Shown here piece after piece: positions 1-12,012 of a DNA stretch of 64,000 nt. Source of the DNA: Prionace glauca (Eukaryota; Chordata; Chondrichthyes; Carcharhiniformes; Carcharhinidae). Under the pieces are notes generated by a model. The model saw nothing but the letters and a program-made list of their open reading frames with translations. It did no database searches and had not been told where the DNA came from. The position numbers were made by a program, and so were the translations under genes. Position 1 is the first letter of the stretch, and every line of letters begins with the position of its first letter. The stretch lies in NCBI GenBank assembly GCA_037974335.1, contig CM075729.1:110093962-110157961 (forward strand). The letters run 5' to 3'.

Positions 1-120
1 GGGGCCCCATGCACACAAAGGTTGCTATTGCTCCAGGAGCACCGATCAGCTCCATCAGGGTTATACTCCAGTGATGGAGCAACATGGAGAGAACGAGGGA
101 GATGGATGTTTGGGAGTTAG

Positions 121-960
121 AGTCATAGAGGTTTATAGCATGGAAACAGGCCCCTCATTGCAACTTGTCCATTCCACCCTTTTTTTTAAACCCCCTAACC
201 AATTTGGCCCATATCCCTCTAAACCCATCTTATCCATGTAACTATCAAAATGTTTTTTAAAATTGTGCCTTCCTCTACTACTACCTCTGGCAGCTTGTTC
301 CAGACACTCACCACCACTGTATGAAAAAAATGCCCTTGTGGACACTTTTGTATCTCTCCCTTCTCACCTTAAACCTATGCCCTCTAAGTTTAACCTCCCC
401 TACCTTTGGAAAACGATATTGACTATCTAGCTGATCAGTGCCCCTCATTATTTTGTAGACCTCTATAAGATCACCTCTCAGCCTCCTGTACTCCAGACAA
501 AATAATTCCCAGTCTATCCAGCCTCTCCTTATAACCTAAACCATTAAGTTCCAGTAGAATCCTGCTAGACCTTTTCTGCACTTTTTTCAGTTTAATAATA
601 CCCTTTCTATAATAAGATCACCAGAATTGCACACAATATTCCAAGGGTGGTCTCATCAATGTTTTGTACAACTTCAACAAGACATTCCATCTCCTGTATT
701 CAATGTTCTGACCTGAGAAACCAAGCATGCCGAATGCCTTCTTCACCACTCTGTCCACCTGTGATCCCACTTTCAAGGAGCTATAAACATGTACCCTTAG
801 ATCTCTTTGTCCTGTAATTCTCCCCAACGTCCAATCATTAACTGAGTAAGTCCTCCCCTGGTTCAGTCTACTAAAATGCAAGGTCTACTACCTTGCATTT
901 GTCTAAATTAAACTCCATCTGCCATTCGTCAGCCCACTGGCCCAATTGGTCAAGGTTGAG
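121..960 (-). mobile_element. CR1-like LINE 3' fragment
   Basis: On the minus strand the C-terminal RT part can be followed, for example NDWTLGRITGQRDLRVHVYSS and KAFGMLGFSGQ, with frame breaks, to the 3' end near 121 (ATAGAGGTTTATAGCATGG in plus view). The piece is old. Confidence 0.75.
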
Positions 961-969
961 ACAAAAATG

Positions 970-2020
970 TTCGAACTGTCACTATGCCCCTGAATTTTAA
1001 AAAAAATCACTTTCATTAAACCATCACTTCTCCGAAACCTACCGAACATTTCACTGTGGAGCCTATTTTTCAATCCTGGTCCTGTTTGGGGAAGGGTTTT
1101 GGTGAGACTTCCAGAAATTCTGCCTTCTTTTGGGACGTTTATTTCCTTAAGTCACTACTTAATGATCACCTAAGGGACTCAATCTGCTTTGCCAGTATTT
1201 TCCCAGCAGTTGGGAGCGGAAAAGATAACACCATATGGGAACTCAGCAGCTATACCTGCCCAAGCTGGTTTGGGAAATGTTTCAGGTAATTCCTTTTCCA
1301 CTCCTATTCTGGAGGCAACCCTCCTCCCCGCAGCCCACCCTTCCCACCCACGGTTAGTTCAACGAACTTGTATGAATTGAGTTTAAAGAGGTTGTTACAT
1401 TACTACAGGCAACAACTAATTAGAGTTATTACCCTGAATTCTGCCTCACTTAACCTGACTTTACCCACCCCCCCCCCCGATTCCAGCCTGTCCTAATTTG
1501 ACTATTGCTATTTTCACCCTGACTCTGGACTCCAATATTGATTGTTTTATTTTGAATGTTTAAGGGAACTATTTACAGGTTCAGCTCTATTCTGAAGGCA
1601 GCCAGTGTAGCTGGAAAACATTTAGTTCAGATTCTGGGGAAGTCGGACAATTGCTCATTTTAGTCATGCAGGAGAGAGTTAATAGAATTTTGTTGATAAG
1701 TGGTGATTTTCCCTGGGGTTTTGATTAAAGGAATGCAAAGAGGGTTTTAGTGCGCAGGGTCGTGTGATGTTGTAGTTAGTGGAAGGAGATAAGTCTGTAG
1801 CAGGCAAACAACTTTCCAGTTCTGGCTGAAATTTGCTTCAAGACATAGGTTTTCTACAAGCTGCTGAAACATGTTCTCCCTGTCAGAAGCTTCCACACTG
1901 TCTACACTCATTATGTCAAGTACATTTATGGTTGCTAACTATATGTAAAGTAGCTTTTGATTCTAAGAGGATGTTTCCTTTCACTTTTATTATTGTTCAA
2001 CTTGTAGAATTTTATTTGTG
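970..2020. other. No gene recognised
   Basis: Unique-looking sequence with a C run (1470-1480). Short open frames show no family likeness. Confidence 0.6.
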
Positions 2021-2023
2021 ATG

Positions 2024-2150
2024 TGGAGATGCCAGCATTGGATTGGGGTGGGGACAGTAAGAAGTCTGACAACACCAGGTTAAAGTCCAAGAGGTTTGTT
2101 TGGAATGATGAGTTTTCGGCGCAGTGCTCCTTCATCAGGCTTCTACAAGC
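2024..2150 (+). repeat. Foldback repeat, left arm only
   Basis: GATGTGGAGATGCCAGCATTGG followed by CAACACCAGGTTAAAGTCCA and GCAGTGCTCCTTCATCAGG. Confidence 0.65.
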
Positions 2151-2429
2151 AATTTGTGCTAAATAATATTAATGCGTCTGTTCCACTGATTTAAAAAGCA
2201 CAGGAGATTTTGTTCAAGCTCAATTGACCTTACCTGCTTGTTGGTTGAAATTCTCACTGACAAGGATCACAGGCGGTGAGAGACGAGATGTGATAGCCTT
2301 GCTTGGGGGGATGAGAGCCGATTGAAACACCAGCTGCTAAGAGTCACAGATGGCCAGTACCAGCTTGGCACTGCCTGGCTGGCACCCTGATACATCCCCT
2401 GGTAGTGCCCAGTGGGTGCTCTGATATTC

Positions 2430-2495
2430 CCACCAGGCACCATGACATTGCCCACCAGGCACCATGCTGTTGCCCAATGGGCACCATAACTGTAC
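2430..2495. repeat. Three tandem 22-bp units
   Basis: CCCACCAGGCACCATGACATTG, its near copy with GCTGTTG, and a third form with CCCAATGGGCACC follow one another. Confidence 0.8.
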
Positions 2496-3531
2496 GAGGG
2501 GCAGTGCCAATGTGATTGGACCTGAGTGGGGTTGCAGCCAGAGTGAGCTTGGATCTTTGATGGGGGATGGAAGAGGAGTTCTGCAGAGGTAGGAGGGAGT
2601 CATAAACCAAAGACAGGAGTCATCTCAAATTCTTTGAAGCAAATGTCCGTTTATTTAATGTTTTGGATATCATACTCAAACTTCCAATGGTTGCAACACT
2701 TGAATTATTTTATTGAATGTTCACACTTAATTGAACATTAATTCTTTAACTGAAAACAAGTACTCTAATCATTTTACATAAAACAGATACTACACAGTTT
2801 AGATCAGAATGGCCAGGTCCATTCCCAGTATAGAATCTGTCCCTGTGGATCTTTGCTGAAGATGCTCTTCAACGCCCATTGTGACAGTAGATGTGAGTTA
2901 TCGCTGGAGATAAAGGGCTAAACGTATGTCTTTATCCTTAAACTGCCCTAACCTTCCACTAAGTTCTGTGGCACTCAGCCAATGTTGCACGCAGAAACCG
3001 ATCACCTTTCTCGACTGGGCCAATGGAGTTGCTCACAAAACACACCACAGTGCTTAGTTCAAATGTCATGTAGGTCACATTGCCATAACCCATATATGGG
3101 CACCAGAGTCTAGCCTAATCCAAACATTCCCCATATTTGGTCAACACAGGAGGAGTCAGGGCATAGCTCATAGACCAGACCACAGCAACGACAGTGTTAC
3201 AGCTTGCATCTGTTTGATTATAGCTTCACAAAAATCCTAGCATGGTTAACTCTTAGTCACGGTTACTCTTTAAATCCAATATTACCCTTATTGTTTTTAA
3301 TAGCACTCTGGTCATTCTTTCTCCATCCATAGAGTACAATCAGTGTAAAAACTATAGGTTTTGCAAAATGAAGACATATTTTCATATTTCATATTTTTAA
3401 GGAGGAAGGTTTGATGATACTGAATCTTTAAGAATTTCAGTTTCATCGTGTTTCTTGAAACTATGTTTAAAAGTTCACTCTTTTTATACACTGCCAAATT
3501 TTCTGGGCAACAGGCAGCTTAAGTGTTGAAA

Positions 3532-5767
3532 ATGTACAAAGAACAAAGAACAACACAGCACAGGAAACAGGCCCTTCAGCCCAACGAGCCCGCACCACCA
3601 TCTTAACAATGTGTTTTTCCTCCTCTACCCTTGATCCATGTCTATGCTTATGGTACCCCGATTGGAAACCAGATTAAGGGGAGAATAATTTAGGGACAAT
3701 TTGTTACACCAATCAGCCTAAGAGCACATCTTTGGGGTGTGGGAGGAAACCGGAGCACCCGGAGGAAACCCACGCAACCACAGGGAGAATGCGCAAACTC
3801 CCACAGACACAGGCCCAAATCCATGTATCTGCACAGCAAACAATGATAGTCACTGAGCTGTTGTGGTGCCCATCTGCTGGTCCAGTTTTAAGCATACACA
3901 AATGACGCAATGTACTAGACCACTCTCGAAACATCCAAGAGCAGCCCACGCACGACCCACTGTGTGCATGCCCCTCGTTAGACAACAAGGTGGACTGACA
4001 CACCTGCGGAGTAAAACAGACAAAACATCAACACATGTAGCATTAGATTTCCAGGAATGTCCCAAGGCTCTGACCCTTATTTAAAACCGTCTCCTATAAC
4101 CCTCCATCCCCGTTTCGCTCATGTGTCTATCTAAGTAAACCTTAAACAAGTCCAGCGTGCCTGCCTCCACCACCTTACTTGGTCGTGCATTCCATACTCC
4201 CACGACCTTCTGTGTGAAAAAACTCCCTCTAACATCCAAATTATACCTCTCCCCGCTCACCCCAAGCTCGTGTCCCCTCGTGATATTTGTCTCCAATCTA
4301 GGAAAAAGCCTGCCACTGTTTACTCTATCTATACCCTTCATTATTTTATACACCTCTATCAGATCCCCCCTTAATCTCCGCCTTTCTAAGGAAAAGAGCC
4401 CCAGTTTACCCAATCTTTCCTCATAACCCAGTCCTTCCATACCAGGCAGCATCCTGGTAAACCTCCTCTGCACTCTCTCCAGGTTCTCCACGTCCTTCCG
4501 GTAGTAAGGTGACCAGAACTGGATGCAGTACTCCAAATGCGGTCTAACCAATGTTGTGTACAACTGTAGCATTAGACGCCAGCTCTTATACTCTATACCC
4601 CTTCCTATAAAGGCTAGCATACCGTAAGCTTTCTTCACAACCTTCTCCACCTGAGTTGCCACCTTCAGAGACTTGTGCACTTGCACTTCCAGGTCCTTCT
4701 GCATTTCTATACCCCTATAAATAGGTCTACCCTTTATCATGTAACTCCTCCCTACATTATTCCTTCCAAAATGCATCACCTCGCATTTATCAGGATTAAA
4801 TTCCATCTGCCATCTATCTGCCCAATATACCAGTCTATCTATATCCTGCTGTGTCACCTGACACTCCTCCTTACTATCCGCCAATCCTGCCATCTTTGTG
4901 TCACCTGCAACTTGCTGATCACACCACGTACGCCCTCTTCCAAGTCATTTATATATATTACGAATAGAAGAAACCCCAGTACTGAGCCCTGCGGCACACC
5001 ACTGGTGACAGACCTCCAGCTACAAAAGGACCCTCCACTACTACTCTCTGTCTCCTATTCCCAGCCAGTTTTCAATCCATCTAGATACCTGTCCTTGTAT
5101 CCCATGAGCCTTAACCTTTTCTACCAGCCTACCGTGATGGACTTTGTCAAACGCCTTACTGAAATCCATATAGATGACATCAACAGCTCGCCCATCGTCA
5201 ACCGTTTTTGTCACCTCCTCAAAAAATTCTACCAGATTCGTAAGGCAAGACCTCCCCTGAATGAAGCCATGTTGCGTATCACTAATCAGATCGCAAAACT
5301 CCAAATGCTTATACATCCTATCCCTAAGAATTTTTTCCAACAACTTTCCGACCACTGACATCAAACTCACTGGTCTATAATTACCAGGGTTATCCCTACT
5401 GCCCTTTTTAAACAGTAGTACCACATTAGCTACCCTCCAGTCCTCTGGGATCTCACCTGTGTCCAAAGAAGAGACAAAGATTTGCGTCAGAGGCCCAGCA
5501 ATTTCATCTCTCCCCTCCCTAAGCAGCCTGGGATAAATACCATCAGGCCCTGGAGCTTTATCAGTTTTTATGATACCTAAAAACTCTAACACTTCCTCCC
5601 TCGTAATGGATATTCCCTTTAACTGGTCTACAGCTCCCTCCAAGACATTACAAGACACCAAGCCCCTCTCCTTCATGAATACCGACGCAAAGTATTCATT
5701 CAGGATCTCCCCCATTCCCTCAGACTCGATGCACAGTTCCTCTCCTTTGTCCCTAAGAGGCCCGGTG
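3532..5767 (-). mobile_element. CR1-like LINE, 5'-truncated, with SINE-like 3' tail
   Basis: The minus strand codes reverse transcriptase. Parts seen are [57 protein letters not shown] (finger and palm blocks, 5041-5767), then [11 protein letters not shown] to the C-terminus ending at 4081. About two frameshifts fall near 5045 and 4900, around the usual FADD site. The 3' untranslated part (3532-4080) ends in GTTCTTTGTTCTTTGT and its last 270 bp resemble the body of the tRNA-headed SINEs (GGTTTCCTCCGGGTGCTCC). The paralogous site near 21005 is empty, so the whole block entered copy A after the duplication. Confidence 0.85.
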
Positions 5768-6120
5768 TAGGATAATGACAAATTTTAGCTGGTGGTATGT
5801 TTTGTCTAAATAAAGTTAATGCATTTTTGTTTACTTAGAATTCACTTGGAGTTTCAGACGAGTTTTGATTCGGTTTATTGGCAGTCATGTAATTAATAAG
5901 AGGAGCTATGCTTGCTGCAAAGCCAGTGTTTTACTTGTTTTTACAAAACATTGAGATAAATTAATGACCAAATCTCAGAAGCCTCTCTTTCTCTCTGAAA
6001 TTATGTATCTCTCTTTCTCTCCATAGGTGTCCCAAAAGCTCTCACACTACTAACATATTCCAGTGTATTTTGCTTGTTAATTGAGTGTAAAGGTGATTTT
6101 ACATCTGTAAGAGGAATATT

Positions 6121-6392
6121 GCAGCACAGTGGCACAATGGTTAGCATTGCTGTCTCAGTGCGAGGAATCGGAGTTTGATTCCTGGTTTGGGTCAATGTCT
6201 GTAGGGGAATTGCACGTTCTCCCCTTATCTGTGTGGGTTTCATCCGGGTTCCCTGGTTTCCTTCCACAGCCTGAAAGACATCCTTTTTAGGTGCATTTAC
6301 TCAAATAGGCACCAGAGTGTGGTGACGAGGAGATTTTTGTAGTAACTTCATTGCAATGTTAACGTAAGCCTTCCTTGTGATTAATAAACTTT
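6121..6392 (+). mobile_element. tRNA-headed SINE with a different tail, private to copy A
   Basis: Head and body match the other SINEs (GCACAATGGTTAGCATTGC, TTTGATTCC), but the 3' end is GTAGTAACTTCATTGCAATG...GTGATTAATAAAC instead of the CR1-type end. Copy B has no insertion at 21362. Confidence 0.78.
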
Positions 6393-7934
6393 TGTGAATT
6401 GGAACTAGTATACAGAGCATCCTGCCATGTTTAAGTATTGCTTAAATGTGAAATGACAACTGATTCATTTGCTAAATAAAAGTTGTTTTGATCATAGCTT
6501 CTTAGCATCAATGGAAGCAAACCTGAGAAACCATCTTATCCTCACATTAAGGTCAAAATATCAAATACTTTGAGTCTAGTCTAACTTCATAATATATCCT
6601 GGGATTTCTGCTTATGACCCTAACAGAGACTATAAGTACATCATCAGGTCCAGGAATATGACTTTTATATATTTTACTTACAGTTGTTTTGTTGTGGTTC
6701 ACCACAAAGGCTGAGAGCTGGTTTTTAGATAATTTGTTAATTAGTTCATTTTTATGGCACAGCTGATTTTAGACGCTAGTGATACTCCAAATTCCAGATT
6801 GGCAGCTTCAAATTCCTGCTCCAAACTATATTTTGATATTTGGTATAATGTGAGGAAGGGTGTGAAAATCAAAGAAGGCTGTCCTTTAAAGGCTTTGTGG
6901 TGATTTTAAACAAAATAAAATGACTGTGCGCTTAACAAGACAACACACAAAAAAAACTACACTGGAAACTCACTTAACTAGCTTAGTAGCGATGCACAGA
7001 AGTTTTAAGTGTGCCTACTTCCAAATTACTCTATTTTCCTTAACTTCGGAGCTATTTCTGTTGGCAAAATACAGTCATAGTTCCCACACCAGGCAGTTAT
7101 AATTTTTGGGAGTTTCCCTGAAGCAGGGCAGAAGAAACAGTTTGCCAAACAGGCTTTCCTGCAGAATGATTTTGATTGGAGTTCACACAGCTTTTCCCCT
7201 TGTGGACTGAGTTTTCCCGACAGACAAATTGCATAGGTCCCAGAATACTGTTTCCCATTATGATCACCCATTATCTGAACTAACCTCCTCAAAATTCACT
7301 CCTAATAAACTTCATGTCATGAGTTCATCATGTAGAATGTAATTGTGGAGTTTAAACCTCATCTTCTCCTTTTAATCTTCTAAGAGGTTAACTCACACCT
7401 TGGCATTCAATTCTCCAGTGTTGCCAAGTTCTCTGCAAATAGGTGTATTGTTCGACTTATCGACATATCAAAAACATTGGTTCCATCAATATAGTCATCT
7501 CTACAACTGCACAATTTCCATTTCAAAAGAGGTAAAGACTTACAGACTTTATTTGCAATTATTACATTCCCTTGATTTTCATATTATCACAATTTCCTGA
7601 CATTGCTTGATTTGCCTATCAGTTTTCTTATTTAATTGCTCAACTCAAAAGATTACAAAGAAATATTTCCTCTTTGAGGGGTAGTTCATAAGTCAATTAG
7701 TTTAGTTAATATAAATTACATGAAGAGAGATGTTTTGGACATTGGTTGTTTATTAAAGAGGACATACAGAAATGTAACATTCCATTTTGTCAACAACTGT
7801 ACTATTGATTGAAAGAATATCATCTAGTTTCATACTTTACCATATGGCTTCAAACTGAATTAAGTTGTCTGGTTCCCATAGCCCACAACTGTTACTCGGG
7901 GCACTTCTTGTTTCAAAATGATTCTTGGTACCTT

Positions 7935-8875
7935 TCAATTGATTGAAGTCTGGAGGGGCTTCTCTCCTTTGCTTTGTTTATTCATAAATTGAATAATTGA
8001 TTTAACTGGATGTTTCACTAAACTCTCGAACTGCTCCCTGAACTTGGACTGAGTGACTCCATAAATAAATGTGTTAGTGCAGCAGTTTAATTCCACCAGC
8101 ATATATCCAACTTCTTTCAAGATATATAAAGATTCATTATAGTCTTCAGGACTAATTCCTCTAATTGTATAATATAAGAAGTGTATAATATATAACAGCC
8201 ATAGAAGTATGAAGCTGCCAGAAATGGTGAAGAGTAAAATCATAGACTTCCTTCTGCTCTCCATCTCTGGGTCACAGTGTTTCTTTCCATTGTTTTGAGC
8301 CATCAGCCCTTTACGGACTCGACTGGTCACTAAAATGTATCTGACTGTCAGAGCATTGAACAACAGAATTAAAATATATGGGAGAAAAGGGGTTGAAATC
8401 CTATCAAACCAGTCAAATGCCACCCAAGCAGGATCAGTATAATAGTTTGGATTAGTATTACAGAACATTGGAACATTGTCAATTATCGCACCAGGTTGAA
8501 ATGTAAAGTAAATGGGAATGTATTTTAAACAGTTCAGGGTACAGGTTACTGATAGAACCACGGTGGCAGTTTTCTCGGTGCAATATTTTATTTTCAGTTT
8601 CTGACAACAAATGGCCATAAAGTGATCAAAGGAGAACATGACAGTAAACCAGGTTGAGCAGTTTTCAGCTGCATAAAGCACAATAAATATAGTAGTACAC
8701 ACAGGAGTGATGTCCAGAAAAGATCCTGGGAAATAACAAGAACTGATCCGATACAGTACCACTTCAACAAAAGTGAATATTAGATCCGACAATGCCATGG
8801 TAACCAAGTAACGGGTGGTGCAGGTGGAGAGGCCACACATTCCCCGGGACAGGACCACAGTTGTCAGTAAATTGA
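7935..8875 (-). CDS. GPR139-like orphan GPCR, paralogue A, exon 2 (TM1 second half to C-terminus)
   Basis: This exon supplies residues 22-334 of a seven-helix plasma-membrane receptor. The acceptor TCTCTTGCAG precedes GTC-AAT, so phase 1 matches exon 1 at 11876. Visible marks are N23 just after the junction (position 1.50), D52 in ALSDLIF (2.50), C81 at the top of TM3 with C160 in loop 2, a proline-bearing TM5, and NTFIY at 289-293 in place of NPxxY. The DRY site reads D105-H106-F107, so the usual arginine is histidine; paralogue B has DRF. TM6 has LLWLLY instead of CWxP. GPR139 relatives share the VYYSLL...LPANILT style of TM1 and the short N-terminus, which is why I call it GPR139-like; ligand and G protein are unknown. 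Stop at 7935. A possible AATAAA lies at 7749-7754. By eye about one residue in five differs from B. The exact orthology is unsure. Confidence 0.88.
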
Positions 8876-8979
8876 CTGCAAGAGAGGTTATGTGAAAAAG
8901 ATAAGAAATTATAAATGAAACATTCTTTGTGTATGAACTCATTCAGTGAGTGCACTATTAAATAACTCAAAAGTAAATT

Positions 8980-9085
8980 ATTTGTGTGTGTGTGTGTACG
9001 TGTGAGTGTGTGTGTATGTGCACGTGTGAGTGTGTGTGTATGTGTGTGTGCACGTGTGAGTGTGTGTGTATGTATGTATAAGAGT
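8980..9085. repeat. TG microsatellite with CACGTGTGAG units
   Basis: Tracts of TG alternate with repeats of CACGTGTGAGTGTGTGTGTA in intron 1 of A. A related TG run lies in B at 24474-24545. Reading frames through them are chance. Confidence 0.95.
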
Positions 9086-9195
9086 GCATGGTACTCAGGT
9101 GATAATGTTTAAGAAATCTGAATCTCATCTTCAAGGAGATTGGGTTAGAAAGAAAGGACAAACAGCCACTAGCTGGAAACGAGTTGAAATTTTAA

Positions 9196-9740
9196 TTACA
9201 GTGAACCCCCAATTTTACTCACCCCAATTTAGCACGAATTCAGATATAACGCGATGAATCATTGGACCCTTTTTTCTGCTCTTTCCGGGGAACTGAAACG
9301 TTTTTGGTGAGTTAATTTTGTTTTTTCTTACAACTCAGAAGATTCCAAATTTTGCTTACAGTCAGCAAAATGCTACATTCAACAAGGAATACTCGATCAC
9401 TTTTTTTAAGAAATAAACTAGTTGTTTTGTTTTGTTTATTAAAAAGCTTTACTAAAACTTAATTTGTGTTTTAATTTCTACTGTAACAACAAAGATTTAT
9501 TTGTGGAATTATTAAATTGAAAGATAATTTACTTGCCAGATGGTAAACGTGCAAAAAGTGGGTCAAATAGGGTGATAATAGGGGTATTTTAAGATGTTAG
9601 GTCAATATTGGTTCAGTTTGAACGCTGATTTTCTTGAACTTCAAATAGTGCAATCCCGCTTTTCTCGTGATAACACTTCATAGACCCCAGTTATCACATT
9701 ATAGCGGTATAATGTGATAATTGTTAATTATAAAGCACTG
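9196..9740. mobile_element. Possible non-autonomous Tc1/pogo-like DNA transposon
   Basis: This AT-rich block in the intron of A has no partner in copy B. It opens with CAGTGAACCCCCAATTTTAC and GATATAACGCG, like Tigger/pogo ends, and closes in sequence with TTATAGCGGTATAATG. The ends are not clean inverted repeats, so the call is weak. Confidence 0.35.
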
Positions 9741-11184
9741 TGATAATTATAAAGCACTGTATTTAAGGATGAGGGAAGCGTCGGAGTTAGTGTGGTTTAC
9801 AAATGCTTCTCTCACCAGGCGCATTTTCACCTCTTCAATTCTACTTGAATAAACCAACCTCAGCAATCCCCGGACCTTTAAGTTTGAACTCCTCCAAATC
9901 TGGGGTAAGATGCCAATCAGATCTTCTGAATTACGACCCCCATGCTTCCACTGTCATGGCGCAGTTAATCCTCATTGCGATTGGATTCCTTCATGGCCTG
10001 TGAGCATAACTGGATCACCCAAGATCTGACAATTTTAAAATTAAGTTGTATCAGTGCCCCATGAGTGAACATCATCTGTGGTTGGAGTGGGCCGGGGCAA
10101 GACTGTGGGGTCTAATGTAACTTCAAGGTCTGTGGGGGTAACTGTTAATTTTTCCGGGCCTTGCAGTGGAACACCCTGACAATAACCCCCACCTTCCTGG
10201 GTTAGTGATACATTTGGGAAGCCTGTACTTTGCAATTACATCCCCTGCCAGCCGCCAATGTGTTTGTCACAATGGTTGTACCTGATCTGCCTTGATTGGA
10301 ATGTTTGCCAGGTCTTGTATCACAAAAACATCCTTTTCCCCTCACTAATGGGGCAGGCTGAAGGGTGGGTAGTAATCCTTTGAAAGTTGGGAGTGAACGC
10401 ATGTAGTCAGAGATGACATGGAAGGAAAATTGAAATTTATGAACTTCTCCAATGTAATGTTAAACAATATTGAATTTATTGAAGGAAAATTCTTAATAAT
10501 AATTAGATCTTGGTAATAGGAGGAAATATTTGATAAGCTGATAATGAGAAGGTATTCAAGAGGTGGCTGGATATCACACTTGGGGCGAATGGGATCAAAT
10601 GTTATGGGGGAAAAGCAGGATGAGGCTATTGAGTTGCATGATCAGACATGATGACAATGAATGGCAGAGCAGGATGGAAGGTCCAAATTGGCTCCTCCTC
10701 CTCATATCTTTGATGTTTCTAAATGTCTCTATACAACATCTCAGTTCGATGCTCAGAAGTCTGCTCATTAAAATCAACAGGAAAGGGAATTGTGCAGTGG
10801 TGCCCTGCTGTGTACCTGTCAATAAGCAATAACCATGAGCTTCTGTCCATGAATGGAACAGAGCAGCATAAATATACATTGTCATCTGACAGTACAGAAC
10901 TAAAGTGATCTTCCACAAAGTCAGATGATGATGCTTTTTTTCTTGCCAGACATCAGGACATAGTCCTGATCAGGATGTTGATGCAAAGTGTCCTGAGGAC
11001 TGCAAAATAAAAACACTCCATGTCTCTTCTTTCAGCAAAACCAATTTGCTCTATTTTACAAAAATATTAGAAAATATCACCCATCTGTGAAGGTTCCCTC
11101 CGATGCCATCAATTACATTTGTGAATCACAGGAACAGCTCTTTGGATTGGAAAGATTATTCACCTGAAACAGCAGTTGCGGAAG

Positions 11185-11640
11185 AGAAACCAGCTAGTTC
11201 CCCTCAGATTGGTAACCCAGTCGGTACAATTCCACAATGACAAATGCCCCCACTAATGCATGGTCTCTGTCATCAGGAGTTCCATTCCAGTTAGAGACTC
11301 ACACTCAGTACGCTCCCACAGTGAAAGATACTCCCAACATTACATGGTCACTGGGGTCAATATTCCATTCCAGTTAAGGCCCACACACTGAGACAGAAAC
11401 TCACAGTAATACATGGTTGAGAGCAGGTGTTACAGTCTAGTTACTGATCCTACGCATTACAATTCTTCAGTGACAGACACCGCAGTAATACATAATCATT
11501 GGAATCGTGTGTTCCACACCAATTAGTGCTCAACACTCAGTACAATTTGATTGTGAAAGATACCCAGTAATACATGACCACTGGGGATCAAGTGTTCCAT
11601 TTTGGTTAAGATCCACACTCAGTACAGATACTCCTTGTTG
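11185..11640. repeat. Intronic minisatellite, unit about 80 bp (copy A)
   Basis: About five to six degenerate units with CACTCAGTACAATT, CAGTGAAAGATACTCCCAG, TAATACATGGTCACTGGGG and TCCATTCCAGTTA in order. The same array lies in B at 26155-26640, so it existed before duplication. Confidence 0.8.
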
Positions 11641-11875
11641 CTAGTTCATGATGCTAATAACTATTGTGTTGTACAAAATTTTCCACTATGAGAAATGACT
11701 CGATGTCTTACTTTCAATAGAGGTAAATAATAAAACCAGAGAGGTAATTAAGGACACTTGATTTAAAATAGCAATGACTTTGTGCTTGTATACTGGTGAC
11801 CGGTAAATCAGCTTCAAACCCGAGATGAACTCATGCACATAGAGAAACACAGCTTCAAATGTCACACTCACTTAC

Positions 11876-11939
11876 CTGGGACACCGATGACAGCAATAAT
11901 CATGTAGTATATTTTCCTGATAATCTCAAATGTTCCCAT
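11876..11939 (-). CDS. GPR139-like receptor A, exon 1
   Basis: The exon starts with ATG and reads MGTFEIIRKIYYMIIAVIGVP plus the first base of a split valine codon, then the donor GTAAGTG. It codes a very short outside N-terminus and the first half of TM1, without a signal peptide. The 3.0-kb intron to exon 2 keeps frame. The same 64-nt exon form recurs at 27216, 31561 and 48333, which supports this start and donor strongly. The exon is too short to stand out as an open reading frame. Confidence 0.88.
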
Positions 11940-12012
11940 TCTTTACGGTGATGTGATCTATCCTTTCAATTAAACTCTGCGTGATACATCCTCGGAGCCT
12001 TTCATTTATACT
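11940..12012 (-). promoter_or_regulatory. TATA-type core promoter of receptor A
   Basis: On the minus strand a TATAAA (12005-12010) lies 66 bp before the ATG. It is followed about 20 bp later by TGTATCAC, a good place for transcription start, and then by CAGAGTTTAATTG. The same order TATAAA, TGTATCAC, AGTTT occurs before exon 1 of B and, with more change, before the orphan exon at 48333. Conservation among three loci is the evidence; the start site itself is inferred. Confidence 0.6.

Noticed and set aside
4675-5358. Plus-strand open frame of 227 codons
   Set aside because: It is antisense to the LINE reverse transcriptase at 3532-5767 and shows no own family likeness.
8876-8942. Start of receptor A at the ATG at 8942 within one exon
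   Set aside because: The residues before VNLLTT have no likeness in B and an acceptor lies at 8876; the 64-nt first exon at 11876 completes TM1 in frame.
8967-9161. Minus frame rich in HTHSHVH
   Set aside because: Product of the TG microsatellite.
11180-11640. Regularly spaced repeats, CRISPR-like at first look
   Set aside because: Units are degenerate without unique spacers; the setting is vertebrate intron.
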